The notes beneath the pieces are model-generated. The model did no database searches and was not told where the DNA came from. It worked only from the letters and a program-made list of their open reading frames with translations. Both the position numbers and the translations under genes were made by a program. From assembly GCF_900177385.1 (NCBI RefSeq), contig NZ_FXBJ01000002.1, forward strand, positions 1,120,001 to 1,184,000: a DNA stretch of 64,000 nucleotides, written 5' to 3'. Numbering within the stretch: the first letter of the stretch is position 1; each line of letters begins with the position of its first letter. This DNA comes from Carnobacterium iners (GTDB lineage: Bacteria > Bacillota > Bacilli > Lactobacillales > Carnobacteriaceae). Shown here piece after piece: positions 18,461 to 25,680 of this stretch.

Positions 18461-18790
18461 ATGAATATATTCCCACAAGCTAAATCATTAAAAGAAATTT
18501 TAGAGTTTATTGAAGAACACCGCTTTTCATTTGTTTATATCTCGCGAGAAAATTGCAGTGTGTGCCATTCTGTTCAACCACAAGTACAAGAAATACTGAA
18601 GGAGTTTCCAACGATTCACCCAATTCAAGTGAGTGCAGATGATGTTCCAGAGGTAGCAGGCCAATTCACGGTCTTTACAGTTCCAGCATTATTACTTTTT
18701 GTAGAAGGAAAAGAAACAATCAGAGAAGCCCGTTTTGTAGTAATGGACGATTTGCATGATAAGTTTACACGTGTTGTCGAAAATCATTAA
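18461..18790 (+). CDS. Cytosolic thioredoxin-like protein (CSVC active site)
   Basis: A 109-residue thioredoxin-fold protein without signal peptide. The redox motif is 'SRENCSVCHSVQPQVQEIL', with C-S-V-C in place of the usual C-G-P-C. The cis-Pro lies in 'FTVFTVPALLLF'. Such short thioredoxins often keep CcdA or cytosolic partners reduced. Last gene of the four-gene unit, followed by a terminator. ATG follows GAGAAGG. Confidence 0.85.
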   Translation: MNIFPQAKSLKEILEFIEEHRFSFVYISRENCSVCHSVQPQVQEILKEFPTIHPIQVSADDVPEVAGQFTVFTVPALLLFVEGKETIREARFVVMDDLHDKFTRVVENH

Positions 18791-18804
18791 ATTTTATTAA
18801 AAAT

Positions 18805-18850
18805 AAAAGCTCTTTCAAAAGTTATTTTTTGAAGGGGCTTTTTATAGTGG
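18805..18850 (+). terminator. Terminator of the thiol-redox operon
   Basis: Stem AAAAGCTCTTTCAAAA with TTTTTTGAAGGGGCTTTTT (18805-18843), including G-U pairs, then TTTATA. Confidence 0.75.
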
Positions 18851-18869
18851 TTTAAATCTACTGAGAACG

Positions 18870-18907
18870 TTGTAATCATCAAATGTATTTATATTTGATA
18901 ATTACAA
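18870..18907. promoter_or_regulatory. 15-bp dyad ahead of a vestigial 6-8-codon frame
   Basis: TTGTAATCATCAAAT (18870-18884) and ATTTGATAATTACAA (18893-18907) pair with one mismatch across an 8-nt spacer, as in an operator. AGGAGG follows at 18924, with TTG at 18932 and ATG at 18941 in one frame that stops at 18958. This looks like the regulated 5' end of a gene whose body is gone. Confidence 0.45.
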
Positions 18908-19393
18908 TGAAATGGTCAATATAAGGAGGATTTGAAAAAAATGATAAGACATAAATAACGAAAGCGACTTAATTTAACAGATAATTTAAAAAATGTCTGA
19001 ATAAAAAATCTATCTATTTAGTATCGTTCTATTAGTATTATGTTATACTTAGTGTAAGAATGTATAATGTAAATTTTAAGAAGTGAGAGCAGAGTATTCT
19101 AAAAAAAATCGCATTGCTTTGCTCAAAATAATATTAGAAAATTAGAATAATTATTTACCTGAAAGAGTTAAAAAGTACATATTTAACGTATTTAGATGAT
19201 AAAAAAAGGATATAAAAAAAGATAGCCGAATCAGTAAGCAAAAATCTGAATAAGAGTTAAAAGTGAGTAAAAGCTAAAAAAAGTAGTGGGAACCTATCTT
19301 TAATCTAAGGTGCTAAACTAACTACGATACGATTCCTTTTTTTGATTATACCTAGGCTAGGAGATTAGATCAAAAATAAGTAAAAGTTTGCAT
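18908..19393. other. Long AT-rich gap before the EAL gene
   Basis: No gene of useful length. I looked for a cyclic-di-GMP riboswitch because the next genes make and degrade that signal, but found no GEMM-I or GEMM-II core. A possible extended -10 (TG-T-TATACT) lies near 19041-19049. Confidence 0.4.
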
Positions 19394-19419
19394 TAAGATT
19401 AACGAGTAATAGCCGATTT
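19394..19419 (+). promoter_or_regulatory. Sigma-D (FliA-type) promoter of the EAL/GGDEF pair
   Basis: TAAG (19394-19397), 14 nt, GCCGATTT (19412-19419). Layout and spacing match the sigma-D promoters in front of the chemoreceptor, flgM and flagellin in this window, with one change in the -10 (GCCGATAT to GCCGATTT). It ends 25 bp before the EAL start codon. Confidence 0.6.
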
Positions 19420-19444
19420 TATATAGTAGAAGAGGAGGTTATCT

Positions 19445-20173
19445 ATGGACGCTTTTCAGCTCTATTTCCAACCAAAAGTAAATGTGCAAAATGATCAAGT
19501 TCTTGGTTACGAAGTTTTATTGAGGAACACACACCATTGTCCTTGTTATCCTGCTTCCGATATGGAGGATATTATCAACAATCAACAAAAACACGCTCTT
19601 TTTTTAACTTGGTTTCAAAAAGAATTAACAGAGATAGTGGTATCATTTCCAATGTTAAATTTTTCTATCAATCTAGCACCAAAACAGTTACTTTATAGAG
19701 AAACGCATCTTTTCTTGAGCGCAATGCAACCATTTAAAAAACAGTTGGGTATAGAAATAACAGAAGCACCCATACTTTTTGTTGAAATAGCTCATTTTTC
19801 GAACGTTAAAATGATTGATAGTTATTTGGAATGTGCCCTCTCATCAATAAAGGAAAAAGGATACACTCTTTCTTTAGATGACGTAGGCTCGGGGCGAAAT
19901 TCGCTAGAACAAGTTCTAAAATATGTTAAACACATCAATCAAATAAAATTTTCGTTAGTAAAGTATGCCCACAAAGGAATGGACGATGAAACAATTAAAC
20001 TTTTTTTAAAAGCTTGGAAAAATTTCGCAGAAAGCTATCATTTGGAATTGGTAATAGAAGGTATTGAAGATCAGTTGACTAGCAATGCTTTTAAAGAACA
20101 AGGAATTCTTCTCCAACAAGGTTATCACTTTGGCAAACCATCAAAGAGTTTCAAATCTGAGGTCTATCAATAA
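19445..20173 (+). CDS. EAL-domain protein (cyclic-di-GMP phosphodiesterase-like)
   Basis: A 242-residue stand-alone EAL domain. Recognisable motifs are 'GYEVLLR' (EVL for EAL), 'INLAPKQL', 'LGIEITEAP', 'LSLDDVGSGRNSLEQV' (DDVGSG for DDFGTG), 'IKFSLVK' in place of the usual IKID, 'LVIEGIE' and 'QGYHFGKP'. Most metal-binding acidic residues and the second-shell Glu appear kept, but the changed loop 6 motif and the lost Asp of IKID leave activity open. ATG follows AGAGGAGG. It is followed by a diguanylate cyclase gene and has a sigma-D promoter, linking it to motility. Confidence 0.85.
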   Translation: MDAFQLYFQPKVNVQNDQVLGYEVLLRNTHHCPCYPASDMEDIINNQQKHALFLTWFQKELTEIVVSFPMLNFSINLAPKQLLYRETHLFLSAMQPFKKQLGIEITEAPILFVEIAHFSNVKMIDSYLECALSSIKEKGYTLSLDDVGSGRNSLEQVLKYVKHINQIKFSLVKYAHKGMDDETIKLFLKAWKNFAESYHLELVIEGIEDQLTSNAFKEQGILLQQGYHFGKPSKSFKSEVYQ

Positions 20174-20267
20174 AAGTAGAATAATGTAATTAAGCTAAAG
20201 GATAGGAGGTACTAAAATAATAAAATTAATCTTTCTGGGTACGATCGCCAATCTTTCTGTTATTAGT

Positions 20268-21302
20268 ATGATGTCTTACTTAGGCATTAAACTCATTCCT
20301 AATGAAAGAAATTTTATTCTAAATAAAAAACAGAAAATATTGATTTTCTTATTTGCAGGATTAACAAGTTTTATTGTGATGTCTTTTTCTTTGGATTTGC
20401 CGGAAAATATGAAAATTGATTTGAGACATGTGATTATCATATTCTTAGTTCATTATTTTGGACCTACATTTTCTATTCCAATAACTATTTTTGTTTCAAT
20501 TTTGCGACTCTATTGGGGAGTCAATCAAGCTTCTGTTTTGTCCGCTACGGCTTATATTTTAATAGGGGTTATATTATCGGTTCTATACAAATATCTGCCT
20601 ACCTTTATTAATAGATGTGCAACATTGATTTTATTTAATACTCTTTTTGTAGTAACAGCTGGCTTTAATGTTTATTATTTAACTGGAAATATCTTGTTCA
20701 GTCTTAATGTATTCTTTTTATTTTGGCTAATTTCTACTACAGTAGTTGTCTTAGAAAAATTGTTTGTTGATGATATGATACGAAATCGGCAAATGTATTT
20801 AAGCGAAAAAGAATATGCAAAACGAGATTATTTGACAGGGTTACTAAATATGCGAGAGTTCAATAGACAATGGCAGTTAAATCAGAAAAATGATACTTAT
20901 TACAATACTGCATTTTTGATGCTAGATGTTGATCATTTTAAACTAATTAATGATACATATGGACATCCAAATGGCAATTTAGTTTTACAGCAGTTAGCGA
21001 TGATTTTGAGGATAAATGCTCCAGATACTGAGCAGATTTACCGTATAGGTGGAGAAGAATTCTGCCTCATTTTAACTAATTATACAGCTAGTGAGTTAAA
21101 TGATTTAGCTGAAAAGGTAAGAGCGGTCGTTGCTTCAAACCCCTTTAAACTTGAAGAGGATAACAGTGTAGAAGTCACTGTTTCGATAGGGTTAGCTTCA
21201 ACTGGAAATAAAGATTTAAAAAAACTGTATCGTTTAGCAGATCGTTGTTTGTATCAAGCTAAGGATCAAGGTAGAAATAGAGTAGTTGCTTTATCGATGT
21301 AA
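20268..21302 (+). CDS. Membrane diguanylate cyclase (5TM receptor plus GGDEF)
   Basis: A membrane sensor with a 5TMR-LYT-like N-terminal region ('DLRHVIIIFLVHYFGPTFSI' is typical) and a C-terminal GGDEF domain that makes cyclic-di-GMP. The active site is 'YRIGGEEFCLIL' (GGEEF at 261-265 from this start), with 'LMLDVDHFKLINDTYGH' for metal and nucleotide. The inhibitory RxxD site is absent (NAPD). From the ATG at 20268 the first membrane helix is cut. AGGAGG at 20204-20209 points to in-frame ATA codons at 20217 or 20220, adding about 17 hydrophobic residues that complete it. Forms a pair with the EAL gene. Confidence 0.88.
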   Translation: MMSYLGIKLIPNERNFILNKKQKILIFLFAGLTSFIVMSFSLDLPENMKIDLRHVIIIFLVHYFGPTFSIPITIFVSILRLYWGVNQASVLSATAYILIGVILSVLYKYLPTFINRCATLILFNTLFVVTAGFNVYYLTGNILFSLNVFFLFWLISTTVVVLEKLFVDDMIRNRQMYLSEKEYAKRDYLTGLLNMREFNRQWQLNQKNDTYYNTAFLMLDVDHFKLINDTYGHPNGNLVLQQLAMILRINAPDTEQIYRIGGEEFCLILTNYTASELNDLAEKVRAVVASNPFKLEEDNSVEVTVSIGLASTGNKDLKKLYRLADRCLYQAKDQGRNRVVALSM

Positions 21303-21371
21303 CATAGTTCTTTATTAATAGGATTAGGAATTTTAAAAATAAAGAGTAGTTGAATTAAATAGAAACAAATT

Positions 21372-21403
21372 AAAGATTGAGGCTTTTGCTCAATCTTTTT
21401 TTT
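21372..21403 (+). terminator. Terminator after the GGDEF gene
   Basis: A 10-bp stem AAAGATTGAG/CTCAATCTTT with a 7-nt loop followed by a T tract. Confidence 0.8.
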
Positions 21404-21415
21404 GAGGTAAAAAGC

Positions 21416-21464
21416 TTTACAAAAAATACCCTTATAGGTATAATGTGAATACGGTAAAGGGTAT
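21416..21464 (+). promoter_or_regulatory. Promoter with two CstR-like operators, rhodanese operon
   Basis: TTTACA (21416-21421), 17 nt, TATAAT (21439-21444). Operator 1, ATACCCTTATAGGTAT (21426-21441), overlaps the spacer and -10. Operator 2, ATACGGTAAAGGGTAT (21449-21464), follows the start region. Two ATAC...GTAT sites at a rhodanese/CoA-disulfide reductase promoter resemble the persulfide-sensing CstR system known from staphylococci. No CsoR/CstR gene is in the window. Confidence 0.6.
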
Positions 21465-21587
21465 ATAGCTGAAATGTAAAAAGGCTGAAGTTAAGAGTAT
21501 TATAAAAAATGGTTAATACGATTTTACTCATAGTTATCTTTGAACAAAATTCACTAAGTAATGAGATGAAAAATTAGGAGGAATAAT

Positions 21588-21893
21588 ATGTTTTTTAAAA
21601 AAGTACCATCTATTTCTACAAAAGAGTTAGAAAATAAATTAGTAGAGAAACCGCAAATTATTGATGTTCGTGAGCCTCATGAATTCAAGGCTGGACATAT
21701 TTCAGGTGCTAAAAACGTTCCGCTTGGGAAAGTTGCAAATCATGTTACAAAAGGAACGACTTACGTTGTATACCAATCTGGGATGCGCAGCAAGAGAGCA
21801 ACCAAACAATTATTAGCTAAAGGACAAGATGTTGTGAACGTACGTGGCGGAATGTCAAGCTGGGCAGGTTCTGTCAGAGGAGGAAAGTTATAA
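21588..21893 (+). CDS. Small rhodanese-domain protein with Tyr in place of catalytic Cys
   Basis: A 101-residue single rhodanese domain ('QIIDVREPHEFKAGHISGAKN', 'VVNVRGGMSSWAG'). The active loop reads 'VVYQSGMRSKRA': position 62, which should be the persulfide-bearing Cys, is Tyr (TAC; one base from TGC). Unless another residue takes over, it cannot carry sulfane sulfur. First gene of a three-gene operon with tight spacing (the next ATG overlaps its last base). ATG follows GGAGGA. Confidence 0.85.
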   Translation: MFFKKVPSISTKELENKLVEKPQIIDVREPHEFKAGHISGAKNVPLGKVANHVTKGTTYVVYQSGMRSKRATKQLLAKGQDVVNVRGGMSSWAGSVRGGKL

Positions 21894-23545
21894 TGAAAAT
21901 TGTTATTATTGGTGGAGTAGCCGGTGGAATGTCTGCGGCAACAAGATTGAGACGTTTAAATGAAACAGCAGAAATTATTGTATTAGAAAAAGGACCGTAT
22001 GTATCATTCGCCAACTGTGGTTTGCCTTATTATATTGCAGGTGAAATAGAAGAAAGAAGCGACTTATTGGTCCAAACACCAGAACAATTGCATGCACGTT
22101 TTGGATTAGATGTACGTCCTAATAGTGAAGCCATGTTTATTGATTCTGATAAAAAAGAAGTTGAAGTGAAATCTGAAGAAGGAACGTATACGTTATCTTA
22201 CGATAAATTAATTCTTTCTCCTGGATCTAAAGCATTTGTACCACCAGCTGAAGGGTTAGCTGAAGCTGAAAATGTCTTCACTTTACGTTCTGTACCGGAT
22301 GTAGATAAAATTATGAATCACGTAGAAAAACTTAATCCTAAAAAAGCAGTTGTTATTGGAGCTGGCTTTATCGGTTTAGAGATGGCAGAAAGTTTGGTCA
22401 ATCGTGGTATCCATGTCACTATTATTGAAAAAGCACCACACGTATTGCCACCTTTTGATGAAGAAATGGCTGCTTATTTAACAAAAGAATTAGAAAGAAA
22501 TGGTGTTAAATTGCATACCAATCTTGCAGCGAGTGCTTTTAAAGAAAAAGGCCGCATAGTTGTATTGGAAAATGGCGAAGAATTAGAAAGTGATTTAACA
22601 TTAATGTCTGTAGGGGTTATTCCAGAGACAACTGTTGCAAAAACAGCTAATATCCAAACAGGTATTCGTGGTGGAATTGTGGTAGATTCAAATTACGAAA
22701 CAAGTGTTAAAGATATTTATGCCGTTGGTGATGCCATTATTGTTAAACAACAAATTACTGGTGAAGAGACAATGATTGCCTTAGCTTCACCTGCCAACCG
22801 TCAAGGTAGACAAGTTGCCGATGTGATTAGCGGGCTAAATAGAAAGAACAAAGGCAGTATCGGTACAGCAATTGTACGCGTATTTGCCGTGGTAGCTGCA
22901 TCAACAGGTTTGAACGAACGCCAATTGAAACAAAGTGGCTTAGAATATGATGTTGTTCACGTGCAAGGTAAAAACCATGCAGGTTACTACCCTAATGCGA
23001 GCACTATTTTATTGAAACTTTTATTTAATGCTGCTACTGGTAAAATTTATGGAGCACAATCCATTGGAGAAGATGGTGTAGATAAAAGAATTGATATCAT
23101 AGCAACAGCTATCAAAGGGGAATTGACTGTTGAAGACTTACCAGAATTAGAATTCACATACGCTCCGCCATTTGGTTCAGCTAAAGATCCTGTTAATATG
23201 GCAGGTTATGCAGCAACGAACATGATGGAAGGCTTATCTGAATCTGTTCAATGGCACGAATTAGAACGTATGCAAGAAGAGGGTTGGTTGTTACTAGACG
23301 TTCGAACAGAAAGTGAATTAGCAACGGATGGCAAATTAAAAGACGCTCTAAATATTCCGTTAGATGATTTACGTGAGCGTTTAGATGAATTGCCAAAAGA
23401 ACAACCCATTATTGTTAGCTGTCAAAGTGGCTTACGTAGCTACATTGCAGAACGTATCTTAAAACAAAACGGATTTACTGCTAAAAACTTAGATGGTGCT
23501 TTTGCACTTTATTCTGTAGTAAATTCAGAAAAAGTGGCCAACTAA
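21893..23545 (+). CDS. CoA-disulfide reductase with C-terminal rhodanese domain
   Basis: A 550-residue flavoprotein. The N-terminal FAD/NAD(P)H oxidoreductase has 'VIIGGVAGGMSAATRLRR', the active Cys42 in 'SFANCGLPYYIAGEI', the NAD(P)H site 'AVVIGAGFIGLEMAESL' and the FAD-binding 'DIYAVGDAI'. The dimerisation domain includes the Tyr pair in 'NHAGYYPNAS'. The C-terminal rhodanese has its Cys near residue 510 in 'IIVSCQSGLRSYIAE'. Such fusions reduce CoA-disulfide or CoA-persulfide and polysulfide with NAD(P)H. Central enzyme of the sulfane-sulfur operon. Confidence 0.93.
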   Translation: MKIVIIGGVAGGMSAATRLRRLNETAEIIVLEKGPYVSFANCGLPYYIAGEIEERSDLLVQTPEQLHARFGLDVRPNSEAMFIDSDKKEVEVKSEEGTYTLSYDKLILSPGSKAFVPPAEGLAEAENVFTLRSVPDVDKIMNHVEKLNPKKAVVIGAGFIGLEMAESLVNRGIHVTIIEKAPHVLPPFDEEMAAYLTKELERNGVKLHTNLAASAFKEKGRIVVLENGEELESDLTLMSVGVIPETTVAKTANIQTGIRGGIVVDSNYETSVKDIYAVGDAIIVKQQITGEETMIALASPANRQGRQVADVISGLNRKNKGSIGTAIVRVFAVVAASTGLNERQLKQSGLEYDVVHVQGKNHAGYYPNASTILLKLLFNAATGKIYGAQSIGEDGVDKRIDIIATAIKGELTVEDLPELEFTYAPPFGSAKDPVNMAGYAATNMMEGLSESVQWHELERMQEEGWLLLDVRTESELATDGKLKDALNIPLDDLRERLDELPKEQPIIVSCQSGLRSYIAERILKQNGFTAKNLDGAFALYSVVNSEKVAN

Positions 23546-23841
23546 TGTATCAATCTATTTCAATGCCAGAATTTGCACAAGAGTGGAAAAAAACAACGCG
23601 TCCTTTGGTTGATGTTCGTGAGCTAGACGAGTGGGAAAATGGTCATATTGAATGGGCTATCCATTTACCCCTTAGTGATTTTCCGAATTTAAACGACAGA
23701 CTTGAAAAAGGGAAAGAGTATTTTGTTATGTGTCATTCAGGCGGACGTTCCGCAATGGCCTGTCAATACCTAGCTAAAGATGGATTCACTGTTACGAATA
23801 TCATGGGCGGTATGTCTGCATGGAGAGGCGACGTTGTCTAA
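23545..23841 (+). CDS. Rhodanese-like sulfurtransferase
   Basis: A 98-residue single rhodanese domain with an intact active loop 'YFVMCHSGGRSAMACQYL' (Cys63), plus 'PLVDVRELDEWENGHIEWA' and 'VTNIMGGMSAWRG'. It overlaps the previous gene by one base (TAATG), so translation is coupled. It probably moves persulfide sulfur to or from the CoA-disulfide reductase fusion. Confidence 0.9.
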   Translation: MYQSISMPEFAQEWKKTTRPLVDVRELDEWENGHIEWAIHLPLSDFPNLNDRLEKGKEYFVMCHSGGRSAMACQYLAKDGFTVTNIMGGMSAWRGDVV

Positions 23842-23904
23842 GTAGTTGTGATAGTCACCGCTAATTAGTAAAAATAAAAACGGATCAATTAAATACCTGT
23901 AGTA

Positions 23905-23942
23905 GAAAGCCAAGAGACATATATATTTGTTTCTTGGCTTTC
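23905..23942. terminator. Hairpin after the rhodanese operon
   Basis: An 11-bp perfect stem (GAAAGCCAAGA/TCTTGGCTTTC) with a 16-nt AT-rich loop. The T tract is weak, so terminator function is probable rather than certain. Confidence 0.5.
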
Positions 23943-23947
23943 ATACT

Positions 23948-23956
23948 TGCTATAAT
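23948..23956 (+). promoter_or_regulatory. Extended -10 promoter of the ABC exporter genes
   Basis: TTGCTATAAT includes TG-C-TATAAT, an extended -10. The -35 region overlaps the preceding hairpin and is weak. Confidence 0.4.
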
Positions 23957-24026
23957 AGAAGTTGTTCCTTAACAGAGCAACTTTTTATACTTTTTAAGCA
24001 AATTTTTTAAAAAAAGGAGAATAAGT

Positions 24027-24695
24027 ATGTATGAGTCAATCGTTGAATTAAACCATGTGAGTTTTAAAGTAGCCGATAAATTAATTTTGAATGATGTGAG
24101 CTTTTCAGTAGACAAAGGAGAGTTTGTAACGATTACTGGACCATCTGGAAGTGGCAAAAGCACTTTATTAAAAATAATCGCTTCTATGCTTTCTCAAACA
24201 GCTGGAACTATTCACTACAAAGGTAAAAAAATTGAAGAGTACAACCCAATTGACTACCGTAAAGAAGTATCGTATGGTTTCCAAACGGCTGTATTGTTTG
24301 GAAAAACAGTGGAAGATAATTTGATTTTTCCATATGAGATTAGGCAAATATTGTTTGATCAAGATAAAGCAATAAGTTACTTAGAAAAAGTAGGATTAGA
24401 TGAAAGCTATTTGACAAAAAATATCAACGACTTGTCGGGTGGAGAAAAACAGCGAATTGCTTTGATACGCAATGTCTTGTTTTTACCGGAAGTTCTTTTA
24501 CTTGATGAAGTTACTAGCGCATTGGATGAAGAAAATAAACAAGTTATTGGCCGCTTTGTAAAAGAAATGAATCAAACTAAGCAGATTACTGTCTTATGGG
24601 TGACACACAACTCTAGTGAAGTAGAGGAATCAGATCGAGTGATAAACATTATTAATGGAGGAGTGGAAGAAAAAAATGGACTTGAGCATCAATAA
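24027..24695 (+). CDS. ABC transporter ATP-binding protein (FetA/YbbL-like)
   Basis: A 222-residue ABC ATPase. Walker A is 'ITGPSGSGKSTLLKI', the signature 'INDLSGGEKQRIALIRN', Walker B 'VLLLDEVTSALDEE', and the switch His lies in 'VLWVTHNS'. The partner is the UPF0014 permease encoded next, with which it overlaps by 20 nt. The FetAB pair of Escherichia coli exports iron and protects against oxidative stress; the substrate here is not proven. ATG follows AAAGGAG. Confidence 0.88.
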   Translation: MYESIVELNHVSFKVADKLILNDVSFSVDKGEFVTITGPSGSGKSTLLKIIASMLSQTAGTIHYKGKKIEEYNPIDYRKEVSYGFQTAVLFGKTVEDNLIFPYEIRQILFDQDKAISYLEKVGLDESYLTKNINDLSGGEKQRIALIRNVLFLPEVLLLDEVTSALDEENKQVIGRFVKEMNQTKQITVLWVTHNSSEVEESDRVINIINGGVEEKNGLEHQ

Positions 24696-25434
24696 TACCT
24701 CGTTGGTTTTTGCAATGGGACTAGTTTTAGTTGCCTTAGCAATTGTCTATCGAGAAAAATTAGATTTAGGAAAAGATATTATTATTGGCGTTATTAGAGC
24801 AGTCATTCAATTAGTTATTGTTGGGTATGTTCTAGGTTATATTTTTAAATTGGATAATAATATTATTACGTTTACCATGGTACTAGTTATTATTTTTAAT
24901 GCTTCTTATAATGCTGGCAAAAGAAGTCAAGGACTTCCAAATGCTTTTAAAATCTCTTTTATTGCTATTTTAACGGCGACATCTCTAACCTTAGCGATCT
25001 TGTTGCTATCTGGTTCACTTATCTTCAAACCTTCTCAAATCGTTCCTATTACAGGAATGATCGCCAGCAACTCAATGATTGCTATTGGGATTAGTTACCG
25101 AAATTTAAATGGGAAATTTACTGACCAAAGGCAACAAGTTTTAGAAAAATTAGCTTTAGGAGCAGACTTAAAACAAGCCTCTATCTCCATTGTTAGAGAT
25201 AGTATTAAAGCTGGTATGTCGCCAACAATTGATTCAGCTAAGACAGTTGGACTAGTTAGTTTACCAGGAATGATGTCAGGTCTAATGTTTGCCGGAGTCG
25301 ATCCGAATGATGCGATAAAATATCAAATCATGGTAACGTTTATGCTACTTTCTACAACGAGTATTGCCTCTGTAATTGCCAGCTACATGGCTTATAAGAA
25401 TTTTTATAATGAGCAAAAACAATTAATTGGGTAA
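24676..25434 (+). CDS. ABC transporter permease, UPF0014 family (FetB/YbbM-like)
   Basis: A 252-residue permease with about seven membrane helices. The UPF0014 pattern is clear: 'IIGVIRAVIQLVIVGYVLGY', 'MVLVIIFNASYNAGKRSQGL', 'ITGMIASNSMIAIG', and 'AKTVGLVSLPGMMSGLMFAG'. I chose ATG 24676 over the in-frame ATG 24655 because the latter contains the ribosome site GGAGGAG itself. Works with the upstream ATPase, probably in metal export. Confidence 0.88.
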   Translation: MDLSINNTSLVFAMGLVLVALAIVYREKLDLGKDIIIGVIRAVIQLVIVGYVLGYIFKLDNNIITFTMVLVIIFNASYNAGKRSQGLPNAFKISFIAILTATSLTLAILLLSGSLIFKPSQIVPITGMIASNSMIAIGISYRNLNGKFTDQRQQVLEKLALGADLKQASISIVRDSIKAGMSPTIDSAKTVGLVSLPGMMSGLMFAGVDPNDAIKYQIMVTFMLLSTTSIASVIASYMAYKNFYNEQKQLIG

Positions 25435-25492
25435 CTCCATTTAATACGTTTAATAGCTAGCTAAAAACTTTTTAAAATAAAGTAGAAACACA

Positions 25493-25534
25493 AAAGAAAG
25501 TTCGCTGACACCAATAGTGTAGTGAACTTTCTTT
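25493..25534 (+). terminator. Hairpin after the FetAB-like genes
   Basis: Stem AAAGAAAGTTC/GAACTTTCTTT (25493-25503 with 25524-25534), with an inner imperfect extension. A T-rich tail is only partly present. Confidence 0.6.
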
Positions 25535-25562
25535 CGTATCAAAAATTGAAATGAAAAAAGAT

Positions 25563-25608
25563 AGACTAGTTGAGCGTGCTAGTCTAGTTGATTAAAAGAC
25601 TGTATAAT
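25563..25608 (+). promoter_or_regulatory. Promoter region with a small dyad, hydrolase operon
   Basis: TATAAT at 25603-25608 lies downstream of the dyad AGACTAG (25563-25569)/CTAGTCT (25579-25585). CTAGTTGA is also directly repeated here. This could be a repressor site over a weak -35 region. Confidence 0.35.
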
Positions 25609-25680
25609 AACAATAAAGGGAAAAGATAGAAATTAAGCTTGCTAAATTAGTTGGGAAATAATAGATAAGAGGTGAAAAAA

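Noticed and set aside
18908-19444. Cyclic-di-GMP riboswitch before the EAL/GGDEF genes
   Set aside because: No GEMM-I or GEMM-II core sequence or paired tetraloop arrangement could be found by eye.
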